Origin: Bin87 sp034423575 | GTDB taxonomy: Bacteria > Chloroflexota > Dehalococcoidia > Lucifugimonadales > UBA3495 | Length of the DNA stretch: 64,000 nt | Reading direction: 5' to 3' | Assembly: GCA_034423575.1 (NCBI GenBank) | Contig: DAOUIF010000001.1 | Span: forward strand, 122,142 to 186,141 | Shown here: positions 34,252 through 42,958 of the stretch, piece by piece | Layout of the letters: every line of letters begins with the position of its first letter | Position numbering within the stretch: the stretch's first letter is position 1 | Notes under the pieces: model-generated | Database searches by the model: none | Seen by the model: the letters and a program-made list of their open reading frames with translations, nothing else | Told to the model about the DNA's origin: nothing | Translations under genes and position numbers: made by a program

Positions 34252-35813
34252 AGCGCCGGCGTCAGCCCCGCCATGTCGTACACCAGGTCCATCCGCAGGC
34301 TGTCACGCACCCAGTCGGCAAGCCGGTCGTACTCCCGATCGCGGGCCACGTCCACCCCCTCAGGTAATCGGACGCCTTTGCGCCGGGCCAGTTCGCCCAG
34401 GATGGCGCGTCGGACGCCGGCGTTGTGGAACAGCCCGTGGATATACGTTCCCATCACGCGACCGTTGGCGTCCAGCGCGCCGTCGAACGCTGTTTCCGGC
34501 GTGACCGCGGCGTCGGCGCGGTCGACCACCGTGAATGGAGGAATGATGCCTTCGCCCGCAGTGCGCCCCATGTGTATCTCGTAGCCAACCACGCTTTCCC
34601 CGTTAGCGCCCGACATCAGGTGGCCGGGGGCGGCAGCCTCCTGCCGAACGGTTGCCTCCACGCGGTGGGTCTCTTTGGTTCCCGCAAAGGTGGTGACCAG
34701 GGGCAGTATCCCGAGACCGTCGGCGGCCCCAACGGACGACTCGATGCGATCCGGGTCCAGCAGTGTTTTGCCGAGCATCTGGTAGCCGCCGCAGATGCCG
34801 ATGATCGAGGATCCGTGTTCCATGGCGCCCACCACTGCCCGGGACAGCCCCTGCTGTTCCATCCACATCAGGTCGGGGATGGTGGTCTTGCTGCCGGGAA
34901 GAATGACCAGGTCTGGGCTGCCGAGCCGCTCGCCGCTCTGCACGTACCTCAGCGAGACCCCCGGCTCCCGTGCCAGCGGATCGAAGTCGTCGAAGTTTGA
35001 AATGTGGGGAACGTGCACCACAGCGACGTCGAGAACGTCGGGTGAGGACGCATGGGCCGGCGTGAAATCCAGCGCGACCGAGTCCTCTTCCGGAATATGT
35101 ATGTCTCTGAAGTGGTGCACCACGCCCACAACCGGTTTGCCGGTGTAGTTTTCGAGCCACGTCAGGCCGTCGGTGAGCAGTGAAACGTCGCCGCGGAACT
35201 TGTTGATCAACAGTCCCTTCACCCGGTCTCGCTCCGCATCGTCCAGGAGTTGCAAGGTCCCCACCAGCGACGCGAAAACGCCGCCGCGGTCGATGTCTCC
35301 GCACAGCAGCACCGGCGCGTTGGCGTGCAGCGCCACCCGCATATTGACGATCTCGGTAGCTTTCAGGTTGATCTCGGCCGGGCTGCCCGCCCCCTCAATA
35401 ACCACCACGTCATGCTGGCTGCGCAGCGCGTCCAACGAGTTGGACACCGAATCCCAGAGGGTGGCTTTCAGGTCAAAGTAGTCGCGGGCCCGCGCCGAGG
35501 TCAGCGGGCGTCCCATCAGCACCACTTGGGCGTGGCTGTCGGCCTCGGGTTTGAGCAGGACCGGGTTCATCTCCACCCGGGCTTCGATTCCGGCGGCTTC
35601 GGCCTGGACGGCTTGGGCGCGACCGATCTCGCCGCCGTCGGGCGTGACGTACGAGTTGTTGGACATGTTCTGCGCCTTGAACGGCGCAACCCTAAGCCCG
35701 TCCTGGCGGAATATGCGGCACAGCGCCGAAACCAGGACGCTCTTTCCAACGTGGGAGGCGGTGCCCTGCACCATGATGACCCGACCGGCGGGCGAGTTGT
35801 TTTGCGTTGCCAT
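34248..35813 (-). CDS. cobQ: Cobyric acid synthase
   Basis: 521 residues. N-terminal P-loop-like amidoligase domain VQGTASHVGKSVLVSALCR (about 15-33) with FKAQNMSNNSYVT. The C-terminal class I glutamine amidotransferase domain has the nucleophile Cys in IIGICGGYQMLG (about 336-347) and the triad His near GTYIHGLFHN. It amidates four carboxylates of the corrin ring. ATG at 35813 chosen; the in-frame 17 codons upstream are Arg-rich and not family-like. First gene of cobQ-cobU-pduX. I did not find a cobalamin riboswitch in the 180 bp before it. Confidence 0.94.
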   Translation of the reverse strand: MATQNNSPAGRVIMVQGTASHVGKSVLVSALCRIFRQDGLRVAPFKAQNMSNNSYVTPDGGEIGRAQAVQAEAAGIEARVEMNPVLLKPEADSHAQVVLMGRPLTSARARDYFDLKATLWDSVSNSLDALRSQHDVVVIEGAGSPAEINLKATEIVNMRVALHANAPVLLCGDIDRGGVFASLVGTLQLLDDAERDRVKGLLINKFRGDVSLLTDGLTWLENYTGKPVVGVVHHFRDIHIPEEDSVALDFTPAHASSPDVLDVAVVHVPHISNFDDFDPLAREPGVSLRYVQSGERLGSPDLVILPGSKTTIPDLMWMEQQGLSRAVVGAMEHGSSIIGICGGYQMLGKTLLDPDRIESSVGAADGLGILPLVTTFAGTKETHRVEATVRQEAAAPGHLMSGANGESVVGYEIHMGRTAGEGIIPPFTVVDRADAAVTPETAFDGALDANGRVMGTYIHGLFHNAGVRRAILGELARRKGVRLPEGVDVARDREYDRLADWVRDSLRMDLVYDMAGLTPAL

Positions 35814-35995
35814 CGTCCGTGATCTGCGTCGTCTGGATCGACTGCGCCTGGAAAGGCGAGTCACCCGGCATTAAACCACAGATTAACCTGCGGGGCGCTC
35901 CCTTCGCCCTCATCCGTGGGGCGCAATGGTATGCGATCACGCAGCAACCCGCTCCGCGGTTGTGCTGCCCGGTGGCCTTTTCGTTGCTTATTGGG

Positions 35996-37438
35996 ATGTT
36001 GGATGCTACCGTTACGGACGTGCTCGCGAAATTACCTCCGTGGCCGATCCGTTTGACGTCTTCCCGGAGACCGGCTCCCGCTCGCTCGTTTTTTGTCATC
36101 CTGGTCGCCATTACGGCGGGGTTGCTGAACGCGGCGGCGTGCGCGTCGGATACGACCGGAGCCGAACATAACGAAATGTCCATGACCATTAATCGAATTG
36201 CATATATCGATTCTGAAGGCCAATTGGTTACGTCCAATCCTGACGGCACGGGACGCAATCCCCTGACCGTCGGCGCCGTGGCCCGCTCTGGTGGCATTCT
36301 GGCTCAGCCACAGCGCCGCGGCATGTTGTACAGTTGGCCCGTGTGGTCCCCGGACAGTTCGCGCATCGCCGTGTCACTGCTGCAGGGCGATTCTCCCAGC
36401 GAGGCGCAGATCAGCCTCCTCTCGCTGGAGTCGTCCACGGGCGTTGGCGGAGCCGCGTTCGTCAACGAGGCCCCGCTCACGATCGCGGAGGGCACTCCCC
36501 ACTACGTGCAATGGTCTCCCGACGGGCAAAAATTAGGGGTGACGGCCGCAACTCCCGAAGGGCTCACCTTGTTCGTTGTAGATGCCTCACCCCGGCCGGC
36601 GTCCGCATCGCCCAACGCTCCGCTGGCGGTGCAACGGGGCGCTCCTCTGTATTTCGACTGGTCTCCGGACAGCGCGTCGCTGGCGGTGCATAGCAATGAG
36701 GATGTACTGCTCGTCCGGCCGGATTACGATACGCAACAATTCAGCGCGCAGCCGTTGGCGCGCTCTCGTTCGTTCCGTACGCCAGCCTGGTCTCCCGACG
36801 GGACCCGGTTGGCCTGGTCCGCCCCGGGCGGCGACGGCGAAGCTTTGTGGGTCGGACGTCCCGACCAACCCGACACCGCCGCACTCCGGTTGACCGAAGT
36901 CGACGGCGCGTGCGCTTTCCTATGGTCTGCTGACGGCGCCACTATAGCCGTAGCGGATCGGCAGGTTGCCGGCTCCCCCGCGTACCGTCGGTTGCGACTG
37001 CTCGCCGCGGATGGCGGCGCAGAGCGCACCGTCAAGGAGGACGACTGGGTTCTTGGGTTCTTCTGGGAACCACATGGCGACCGCCTGGCGTGGGTGGCGC
37101 TGAATCCCGATGAGCGCACCATGGAATGGAGAATTGTGGAGGGCCTCATCTCCGGCTCTGACGGCGATACGGCGGAAAGCGCGCTCGGAGGATTTCGTTT
37201 CTCCCCCAGCGGGGAAACTTTCTTGATGCTGGCGTTTTTCGATCAATACGCGCGGAGCCATTCACCCTGGGCTCCGGATGGCTCCGCCCTGGTTGTTGCG
37301 GGTACGCAGCAATACCTGTCTGAACGGCGCAACGGCAGCAGTGGCGGCGGGTCTCGGGTGTACGTTGTAGAGACAGGCGAAGGCGGGGAACTGCGCGACA
37401 TCGCCAACGGCAGCATGGCAGTGTGGTCATCCCAGTAG
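35996..37438 (+). CDS. TolB-like WD40/PD40 beta-propeller, probably secreted or lipid-anchored
   Basis: 480 residues if the ATG at 35996 is used. A hydrophobic stretch FFVILVAITAGLLNAAAC (about 36-53), followed by charged sequence, looks like a signal peptide with an imperfect lipobox. It is unusually far from this start, so the true start may be a later codon. The rest is a propeller with repeated WSPDS/WSPDG turns (VWSPDSSRIAV, QWSPDGQKLGV, DWSPDSASLAV, AWSPDGTRLAW), as in TolB. Role unknown; probably a surface or periplasm-facing scaffold. Divergent from cobQ. Confidence 0.72.
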   Translation: MLDATVTDVLAKLPPWPIRLTSSRRPAPARSFFVILVAITAGLLNAAACASDTTGAEHNEMSMTINRIAYIDSEGQLVTSNPDGTGRNPLTVGAVARSGGILAQPQRRGMLYSWPVWSPDSSRIAVSLLQGDSPSEAQISLLSLESSTGVGGAAFVNEAPLTIAEGTPHYVQWSPDGQKLGVTAATPEGLTLFVVDASPRPASASPNAPLAVQRGAPLYFDWSPDSASLAVHSNEDVLLVRPDYDTQQFSAQPLARSRSFRTPAWSPDGTRLAWSAPGGDGEALWVGRPDQPDTAALRLTEVDGACAFLWSADGATIAVADRQVAGSPAYRRLRLLAADGGAERTVKEDDWVLGFFWEPHGDRLAWVALNPDERTMEWRIVEGLISGSDGDTAESALGGFRFSPSGETFLMLAFFDQYARSHSPWAPDGSALVVAGTQQYLSERRNGSSGGGSRVYVVETGEGGELRDIANGSMAVWSSQ

Positions 37439-37598
37439 GCCGGCTCAAGCGTATCCACTTCAGGGCAACGACACGTCAGAGGCGGGATTGTCAGGATTGC
37501 ATTCGTGCTATGGCCAAGTACCTTTATTCCGTCCATCACGCCAATCCGGTGCATCCTGCTTCTGCCGACGATGATGCACGATTAACCCGGAGGTACAG

Positions 37599-38474
37599 AT
37601 GCAAATGTTGCGTGCGACCGCTAATCCCTTAATCATGGAACGTCGTTGGCATTGGTGGGGCATTGCGATTGCGTTATGCATCGGTCTGCTGGCGGCGGCG
37701 TGCGGTGGCTCTGATACTCCGGCGGCTCCGTCAGAGCCGGCCGCCGCTCCGGCGGCCCAGCCGGCTGCCGAACAGCCTACTCCTACCCCCACACCACCGC
37801 CGGATCCGGCGTCCCTGCTGGTGGAAACGGCCGAGAACCTCCGGCAGGCGCGGTCTTTCAACTTCGTGGTCGAGCACGAATCCGGCAGCATCTACGTCAG
37901 TTCGGTCCAGGCCAAGGCCACTGTTGCCAAAGGCGGCTGGAACGCCGAGCAGGGGGCGCAAATGACCGTTGACGCCTACCTTGTTTCCGGCCCCGATGCC
38001 CCTCCCGCCGACGGCACCTACGTTGAACTGAACATGATCGTTACGCCCGACAGCTATTTTCTCACCGATCCCCTGTCGGGCTACTGGACCAAGCGCCCCT
38101 TCTCCAGCATCTCAATTCCCATCACCGAGCTGAACAATATTATCGCCGAAGCAGCCGATTCCATTGAAAACCCGGTCCTCGCTGGCGAAGAGGAAATCGA
38201 CGGCAAAAGCGTCTACAAGATTACTGGCGACGCTCCCGCGACGGTGATGGATTGGCTGCTGCTTTTCCCCATGGAGGGCCAGCGGGTGGACGTGGAGATC
38301 TGGACGGACACCGAGGAGAAAATCCTCCGTCAGGGCCGCATCATCGGCCCCATCGGGGAATATGACGACGCCGATACCGTGCGCAAAGTAACGGTGAGCG
38401 ACTACAATGCTTCCGTTGAGATTGAAATCCCCGGGCCCGACGACTATCTTGACCTCTCCAATATCCGGCAGTAA
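37599..38474 (+). CDS. LppX/LprAFG-like lipoprotein
   Basis: 291 residues. The N-terminus has a signal peptide ending in the lipobox LLAAAC (about 29-34), then a Pro/Ala/Thr-rich linker (about 40-70). A beta-rich domain follows with AENLRQARSFNFVVEHESGS and a DVEIWTDTEEKILRQGRI strand, the pattern of the LppX_LprAFG family of lipid-binding lipoproteins in mycobacteria and Chloroflexota. It probably sits on the outer face of the membrane carrying a lipid ligand. Start could be ATG 37599 or the Met at codon 13. It is 42 bp before the exporter gene, as lprG precedes a P55 MFS exporter in mycobacteria; the parallel supports a lipid or drug export pair. Confidence 0.78.
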   Translation: MQMLRATANPLIMERRWHWWGIAIALCIGLLAAACGGSDTPAAPSEPAAAPAAQPAAEQPTPTPTPPPDPASLLVETAENLRQARSFNFVVEHESGSIYVSSVQAKATVAKGGWNAEQGAQMTVDAYLVSGPDAPPADGTYVELNMIVTPDSYFLTDPLSGYWTKRPFSSISIPITELNNIIAEAADSIENPVLAGEEEIDGKSVYKITGDAPATVMDWLLLFPMEGQRVDVEIWTDTEEKILRQGRIIGPIGEYDDADTVRKVTVSDYNASVEIEIPGPDDYLDLSNIRQ

Positions 38475-38516
38475 TCGGCGACCGCTCCCTGCTCTCGTTG
38501 GCCCCTGCTTTGCCCG

Positions 38517-40073
38517 ATGCTGAGTCGATTGCAACAGCACTCTCTCCCACCGTGGGTGATGGTAGCCGCTATCGCCACCGGCACCTTTATCACCGCCCTG
38601 GACCAGACCGTGGTGGTGACCGCGCTGCCGGCCGTGATGGTGGACCTGAAAATCCAGTTGGCACGGCTGGAGGCAGTTATCTGGGTGGTTACGGCCTACC
38701 TGCTGGGCTATACCGTGGCGATGCCCCTCCTTGGCCGGCTGGCCGATGTGTACGGCTACACTCGTATCTACCAGTGCTCACTCCTCGTGTTCTGCGTGGG
38801 AACGACCCTGGTTGCCCTGTCCGGGGAATGGGGTTGGCTGAACGGTCAGATTGACCCACTGGACCAGATTGTCATGGCGCGGGTGGTGCAGGCCATCGGC
38901 GGGGGCGGCACGGTGCCCATCAGCCTGGCCATCGCGGCGGCGCTGGTGGCGCCGGAGAAGCGAGGGCTGGCCTTGGGCATCGTGGCCGGCGCCGCCGAAG
39001 CGGGCAGTATGCTGGGGCCGGCGTACGGTGGCGCAATTATCGAAATCTGGAGCTGGCGAGGCATATTCTGGCTCAACGTGCCCCAGGCAGCCGTTATTGC
39101 CACAGCCCTGCTGTTCTTGCCCAACCAGAGGTTCGCCGACGCCCGGATGGATTACCGCGGCGCGATCGTGCTCACGGTCGCCCTGGTGCTGCTCTCCCTG
39201 GCAGTAGCCCACGAGGGTCTGTTCCGGCTGTCGTCCTGGACACCTTACTGGTTGCTGGTGGGCTTTCTGGTCAGCACCGGGGCCTTGGTGTTGCTGCAAC
39301 GGCGAACGGTGCAGCCGCTGCTGTCCGGCGCCTTGTTCCGGGCCTGGGCTTTCGTAATGGCAAACATCGCCCAGCTGTTAGTGGGGATTGCCCTGATCGT
39401 CGCTATGGCTGCCATGGTGATTATGGCCAACACGGTGATGGACGTGCCGGAGCGCCCGGTTGACCACCTGACGGCAGCCCTATGGCTGCTGCGGATGACG
39501 GGGACGATCCCTATATTCTCCGTGGTCGGGGGCCTGCTGCTGCGCTGGATTGACGCCCGCTGGGTGACCATACCCGGGCTGGCGCTGATTGCCATCGGGA
39601 TGTTCCAGGTCGGCGGCTGGCCTTTGCTGGGACTGCCCGGTTGGCAGATCGAAATCAGCGATCCGAAACTGACCATCGACATGTTAATCGCCGGCATCGG
39701 GTTCGGGCTGGTCATCGCGCCGCTGATGCACCGGGCGATTCTCTCGGCCCCGGTGGACTATCGGGCGGTATCGGCGTCAATGATCGTGGTGGCGCGAATG
39801 CTGGGGATGACGCTGGGGATGGCGGCATTGTCGGCGTGGGGCGTCAACGAGTTGCTGACCATCTTTGACGAAACGGTGGCCCTGCCGGCTGCCGAGCGGC
39901 GGGAAGTGGTCAGTCACGCCAGCCTGGACCTGTTCCACAGCTTCTTCCGCGCCGCCGGCATCATCGCCATCCTGGCCATCGTCCCGGCAACGCTGATGCG
40001 CGCCAGCCCGATGGAACGGGCGGAGCTGACCGGAACAACCCCCGCCGCGGAAATGGCGGCGGGTGACCGGTGA
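38517..40073 (+). CDS. DHA2-family (EmrB/QacA-type) MFS exporter
   Basis: 518 residues with 14 predicted membrane segments. ALDQTVVVTALPAVMVDL (about 25-42) is the N-terminal motif D1/C signature of DHA2 drug exporters. GRLADVYGYTRIYQ (about 76-89) is motif A, and GAAEAGSMLGPAYGG (about 159-173) is motif C of proton antiporters. It exports amphipathic compounds or lipids. The lipoprotein gene just upstream resembles the LprG-P55 partnership, suggesting joint export. Confidence 0.87.
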   Translation: MLSRLQQHSLPPWVMVAAIATGTFITALDQTVVVTALPAVMVDLKIQLARLEAVIWVVTAYLLGYTVAMPLLGRLADVYGYTRIYQCSLLVFCVGTTLVALSGEWGWLNGQIDPLDQIVMARVVQAIGGGGTVPISLAIAAALVAPEKRGLALGIVAGAAEAGSMLGPAYGGAIIEIWSWRGIFWLNVPQAAVIATALLFLPNQRFADARMDYRGAIVLTVALVLLSLAVAHEGLFRLSSWTPYWLLVGFLVSTGALVLLQRRTVQPLLSGALFRAWAFVMANIAQLLVGIALIVAMAAMVIMANTVMDVPERPVDHLTAALWLLRMTGTIPIFSVVGGLLLRWIDARWVTIPGLALIAIGMFQVGGWPLLGLPGWQIEISDPKLTIDMLIAGIGFGLVIAPLMHRAILSAPVDYRAVSASMIVVARMLGMTLGMAALSAWGVNELLTIFDETVALPAAERREVVSHASLDLFHSFFRAAGIIAILAIVPATLMRASPMERAELTGTTPAAEMAAGDR

Positions 40074-40142
40074 TAGCTCTGCCAGCACGCCGGCGCCGCG
40101 AGACGGCCCGCATTGCACCTGACCCAACAGGAGGTGACCAAC

Positions 40143-40937
40143 ATGATACGGATGGGCGCAACAGGTTCACCGGCGCACCTCGACCTTTGCCGCGCCCTCG
40201 AAACGGTGTTTCGCCGCAACGGTGTCGAGTTCGATTGGGTGCTCTATTCAGGTTACGATGAGATGGTGGACGCGTTCACCCGCGGGGAAATCAACCTCGC
40301 CTGGAACGGCCCGCTGTCCCACGTCAAGATGCGCCGTGCGCTGCCGGACGGAGCCCCGGTGCTCGCCCTGCGCGACGTGGATGTCGGCTTTACCACCAGG
40401 TTTATCACCCGTTCCGATTCCACTATCGACACTGTGGAGGACCTGCCCGGCATGCGGTTTGCGTTCGCCGCGCGGGAATCAGTCGAAGCTGGCCTCTTGC
40501 CAGTCTATTTCCTCAAGCAGATGGGCATCCACCCGTCCCGTACCCTGGCGGCGGCCGATTTCTACGATCAGCGCGAATCCCGACACTCCTCCGATCAAGT
40601 TGACGTCGCGCTGCAGGTATTGAACCGCTCCTACGACGCGGGGGCCATCAGTGCGCGCTCCTTGGAAACGCTGGGCGAGCGGCACGGCATCGACACCAAC
40701 GAACTGAAGGTGTTCTGGAGCAGCCCCGGCTACAGCCACTGCTGTTTCACCGCCCGACCAGAAGTCGATCCCGTCGAGGCTGCCCAGGTAACGGCGGCAT
40801 TGGTGTCTGTCGACAACCGCGATGACGCCGGACGCGCGGTGCTGAAAGCGGAGGCTTGCGACCGGCTGCTGCCCGGCATAGAAGATGGTTGGGATCTGGT
40901 CGAAGCTGCGGCTATCGCGGAAGGGCTGATCTACTAG
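40143..40937 (+). CDS. PhnD-like phosphate/phosphonate-binding protein without export signal
   Basis: 264 residues of the type-2 periplasmic binding fold: MGATGSPAHLDLCRALE at the N-terminus, FTRGEINLAWNGPLSH (about 42-57), DTVEDLPGMRFAFA (about 97-110), and a switch to the second lobe near VDVALQVLNRSYDAGAIS. PhnD proteins normally have a signal peptide or lipobox and sit beside phnC/phnE. Here the ATG at 40143 is fixed by AGGAGGTGA eight bases upstream, the protein starts directly in the domain, and no ABC genes adjoin. It may be a cytoplasmic sensor or enzyme relative. Confidence 0.75.
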   Translation: MIRMGATGSPAHLDLCRALETVFRRNGVEFDWVLYSGYDEMVDAFTRGEINLAWNGPLSHVKMRRALPDGAPVLALRDVDVGFTTRFITRSDSTIDTVEDLPGMRFAFAARESVEAGLLPVYFLKQMGIHPSRTLAAADFYDQRESRHSSDQVDVALQVLNRSYDAGAISARSLETLGERHGIDTNELKVFWSSPGYSHCCFTARPEVDPVEAAQVTAALVSVDNRDDAGRAVLKAEACDRLLPGIEDGWDLVEAAAIAEGLIY

Positions 40938-41038
40938 TGCAGAGTCGGATGGTCTCGCGCTGCCCTTGGCCGTGACGCGGTCTGTTCCAAGCCCATCCAA
41001 TCGAGACGGCAAGCGCCCAAGTCTCTGGAGTTCGAACA

Positions 41039-41947
41039 TTGGCTGAAAAAATCGGTTTCATCGGTTTGGGACGTATGGGATTGCCCATGTCCTATAACCT
41101 CTTGCGCGCGGGCTACGACCTCACGGTTCACAACCGGAGCCAGGAGAAGGTCCGCCAGATCGCGGACGCCGGGGCCGTGGCCGCTACGTCCACCGTAGAC
41201 GTCATGGCCAATTGCGATATCGTGCTCGCCTGTCTGCCGGATGTGGCAACCTGTGAAGCGGTGCTGCTCGGACACGACGGCGCGCTGCCCCACGCTCGCC
41301 CCGGCCAGATTATCGTCGACCACAGCACCGTGGGCGCGTCTACCTCGAAAGCCTGCGCAGCCGCCGCCGAAGAACGCGGCGCCATGTTCCTCGACGCTCC
41401 CATCAGCGGCGGGACGGAGCGCGCCACCGACGGCACGCTGACGATCATGGTCGGCGGCCCGGCGGAGGCCTACCGGCGGGCCCTGCCGGCCTTTGACGTG
41501 ATGGGCGCGGTGGTGCGCCACGTCGGACCCACGGGCTCTGGCACCGCCGCCAAATTGGTGAACCAGTTGCTGGTGGGCATCCACATGGTCGCGGCAGCGG
41601 AGGCGATGCTTTTGGGCGCGAAGTCCGGCGCCGATCCGGCGTTGGTCTTCGAACTGGTCAACTCAGGGTGGGGGCAGAGTTTCCTGCTCGGGCGGAACGC
41701 TCCGGCAATGATGGACCGGGATTTTGAGGGAGTGCGCACCCAACTGCGGGTGTTCCTCAAGGATCTGGGCCTAATCCAGGAAATGGCCCGCGAATTGGAT
41801 ACGCCCATCGCCGCCGGTGACCTGGCGCACCGACTACTCTCGGAAGCGGTGGAGCATGGCTTGGGTGATCTGGACAGCGCGGCCATCGTGCTTCCCATGG
41901 AAGAGCAGGCCGGTTTCGAGGTTCTCCGCGTTCCCGGCGTCGATTGA
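41039..41947 (+). CDS. 3-hydroxyisobutyrate-dehydrogenase-family oxidoreductase
   Basis: 302 residues. KIGFIGLGRMGLPMSYNLL (4-22) is the cofactor site, DAPISGGTERATDG (about 119-132) the substrate site, and GTAAKLVNQLL (about 166-176) contains the catalytic Lys. TTG start at 41039 with GGAG nine bases before. It resembles the paralogue at 25657-26592 but is clearly diverged, so the two probably serve different hydroxy acids. It opens the run aminotransferase, SMP-30, SolA-like oxidase. Confidence 0.9.
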   Translation: MAEKIGFIGLGRMGLPMSYNLLRAGYDLTVHNRSQEKVRQIADAGAVAATSTVDVMANCDIVLACLPDVATCEAVLLGHDGALPHARPGQIIVDHSTVGASTSKACAAAAEERGAMFLDAPISGGTERATDGTLTIMVGGPAEAYRRALPAFDVMGAVVRHVGPTGSGTAAKLVNQLLVGIHMVAAAEAMLLGAKSGADPALVFELVNSGWGQSFLLGRNAPAMMDRDFEGVRTQLRVFLKDLGLIQEMARELDTPIAAGDLAHRLLSEAVEHGLGDLDSAAIVLPMEEQAGFEVLRVPGVD

Positions 41948-42005
41948 TTTACCGTGATGCGCAGGATGAACCGGATAAACAGGATGAGTTTGGGAGATTT
42001 GAGCA
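41948..42005. repeat. Intergenic CAGGAT-type repeat
   Basis: 41956-41984 contains GATGCGCAGGATGAACCGGA and a further AAACAGGATGAG, closely resembling 31217-31240. As there, the repeat is followed within 25 bp by an A/G-rich segment and the ATG of the next gene. Confidence 0.55.
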
Positions 42006-42920
42006 ATGGCTGATGAGATGATCGTCTATTTCAACGGGGAGATGATGCCAGGGAGTCAGGTTGGCCTCTCCATATACGACCGCGGGTTCCTGTACGGCGA
42101 CGCGGTGTTCGACGCCACCCGCACTTTCGGCGGCAAGACCTTCAGACTGGACCGCCACATTGATCGCCTCTACAACTCCCTTCGGTACCTGCGCATCGAC
42201 GTCGGCATGAGCAAGGAGGAGATGACCGAGGCCACCGAGGCCGTCGTCTCTCACAATCACCCCCTACTGCCAGCGGGTCAGGATATGTGGGTTATGCAGC
42301 GCATCAGTCGCGGCGTGGAGGGCCCCAATCGCTCCGGTGGCCCCAGTCCAACCATCATCATCGAGAGCCATGCCATCCCCTTCGCCGCTCGTGCACCGCT
42401 GTATCGCGACGGCGCACGCATCAGCACCCCCTCGGTCGCGCGCATCCCTCCCCGGTTCCTCAGCCCTAGAGCCAAGACCCACAACTACCTGAACCTGATC
42501 ATGGGCGAGCTTGAGGTCCACGGAGAAGACCCGGACGCCTGGGCCATCCTGCTGGACGAATTCGGCAACCTCACCGAGGGCCGCGGCAGCAACGTCTTCC
42601 TGGTCAAAGACGGCGCGGTGATGACTCCCAAGTCCCAGTACGTGCTGGAAGGGGTCACCCGCAACCAGACTCTGGAGCTTGCCGACGGACTGGCTTTGCC
42701 CACGGCCGAATGCGATCTCGACCTGTATGACGCCTACACCGCCGACGAAGCGTTCCTGACCTCCACCAGCCTGTGCATCTGCCCGGTGTCGGCAGTCAAC
42801 GGCGCGACCGTCGGTGATGGTAACGTCCCTGGACCCGTCACCGAACGCCTGATGACGGCGTTCAGCGATTTGGTCGGCATGGACTTTGCCGAACAGTATC
42901 TAGCCCACCTGCCATCGTAG
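42006..42920 (+). CDS. Class IV (branched-chain-type) aminotransferase
   Basis: 304 residues, fold-type IV PLP enzyme. IYDRGFLYGDAVFDATRT (about 24-41) and the PLP Lys in SPRAKTHNYLN (about 156-166), with EGRGSNVFLV (about 194-203) and EGVTRNQTLELA (about 218-229). IlvE-like overall, but D-amino-acid transaminases and ADC lyases share these motifs, so the substrate stays open. The ATG at 42006 is 59 bp after the dehydrogenase stop; the following SMP-30 gene is 38 bp downstream. Confidence 0.87.
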   Translation: MADEMIVYFNGEMMPGSQVGLSIYDRGFLYGDAVFDATRTFGGKTFRLDRHIDRLYNSLRYLRIDVGMSKEEMTEATEAVVSHNHPLLPAGQDMWVMQRISRGVEGPNRSGGPSPTIIIESHAIPFAARAPLYRDGARISTPSVARIPPRFLSPRAKTHNYLNLIMGELEVHGEDPDAWAILLDEFGNLTEGRGSNVFLVKDGAVMTPKSQYVLEGVTRNQTLELADGLALPTAECDLDLYDAYTADEAFLTSTSLCICPVSAVNGATVGDGNVPGPVTERLMTAFSDLVGMDFAEQYLAHLPS

Positions 42921-42958
42921 TCTCCTGTTCCCCCACACTCACGCCGAGGAGGCGAACC

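Noticed and set aside
35814..35995. Cobalamin riboswitch before cobQ
   Set aside because: No B12-box-like or GCCACTG sequence was recognised on the minus strand.
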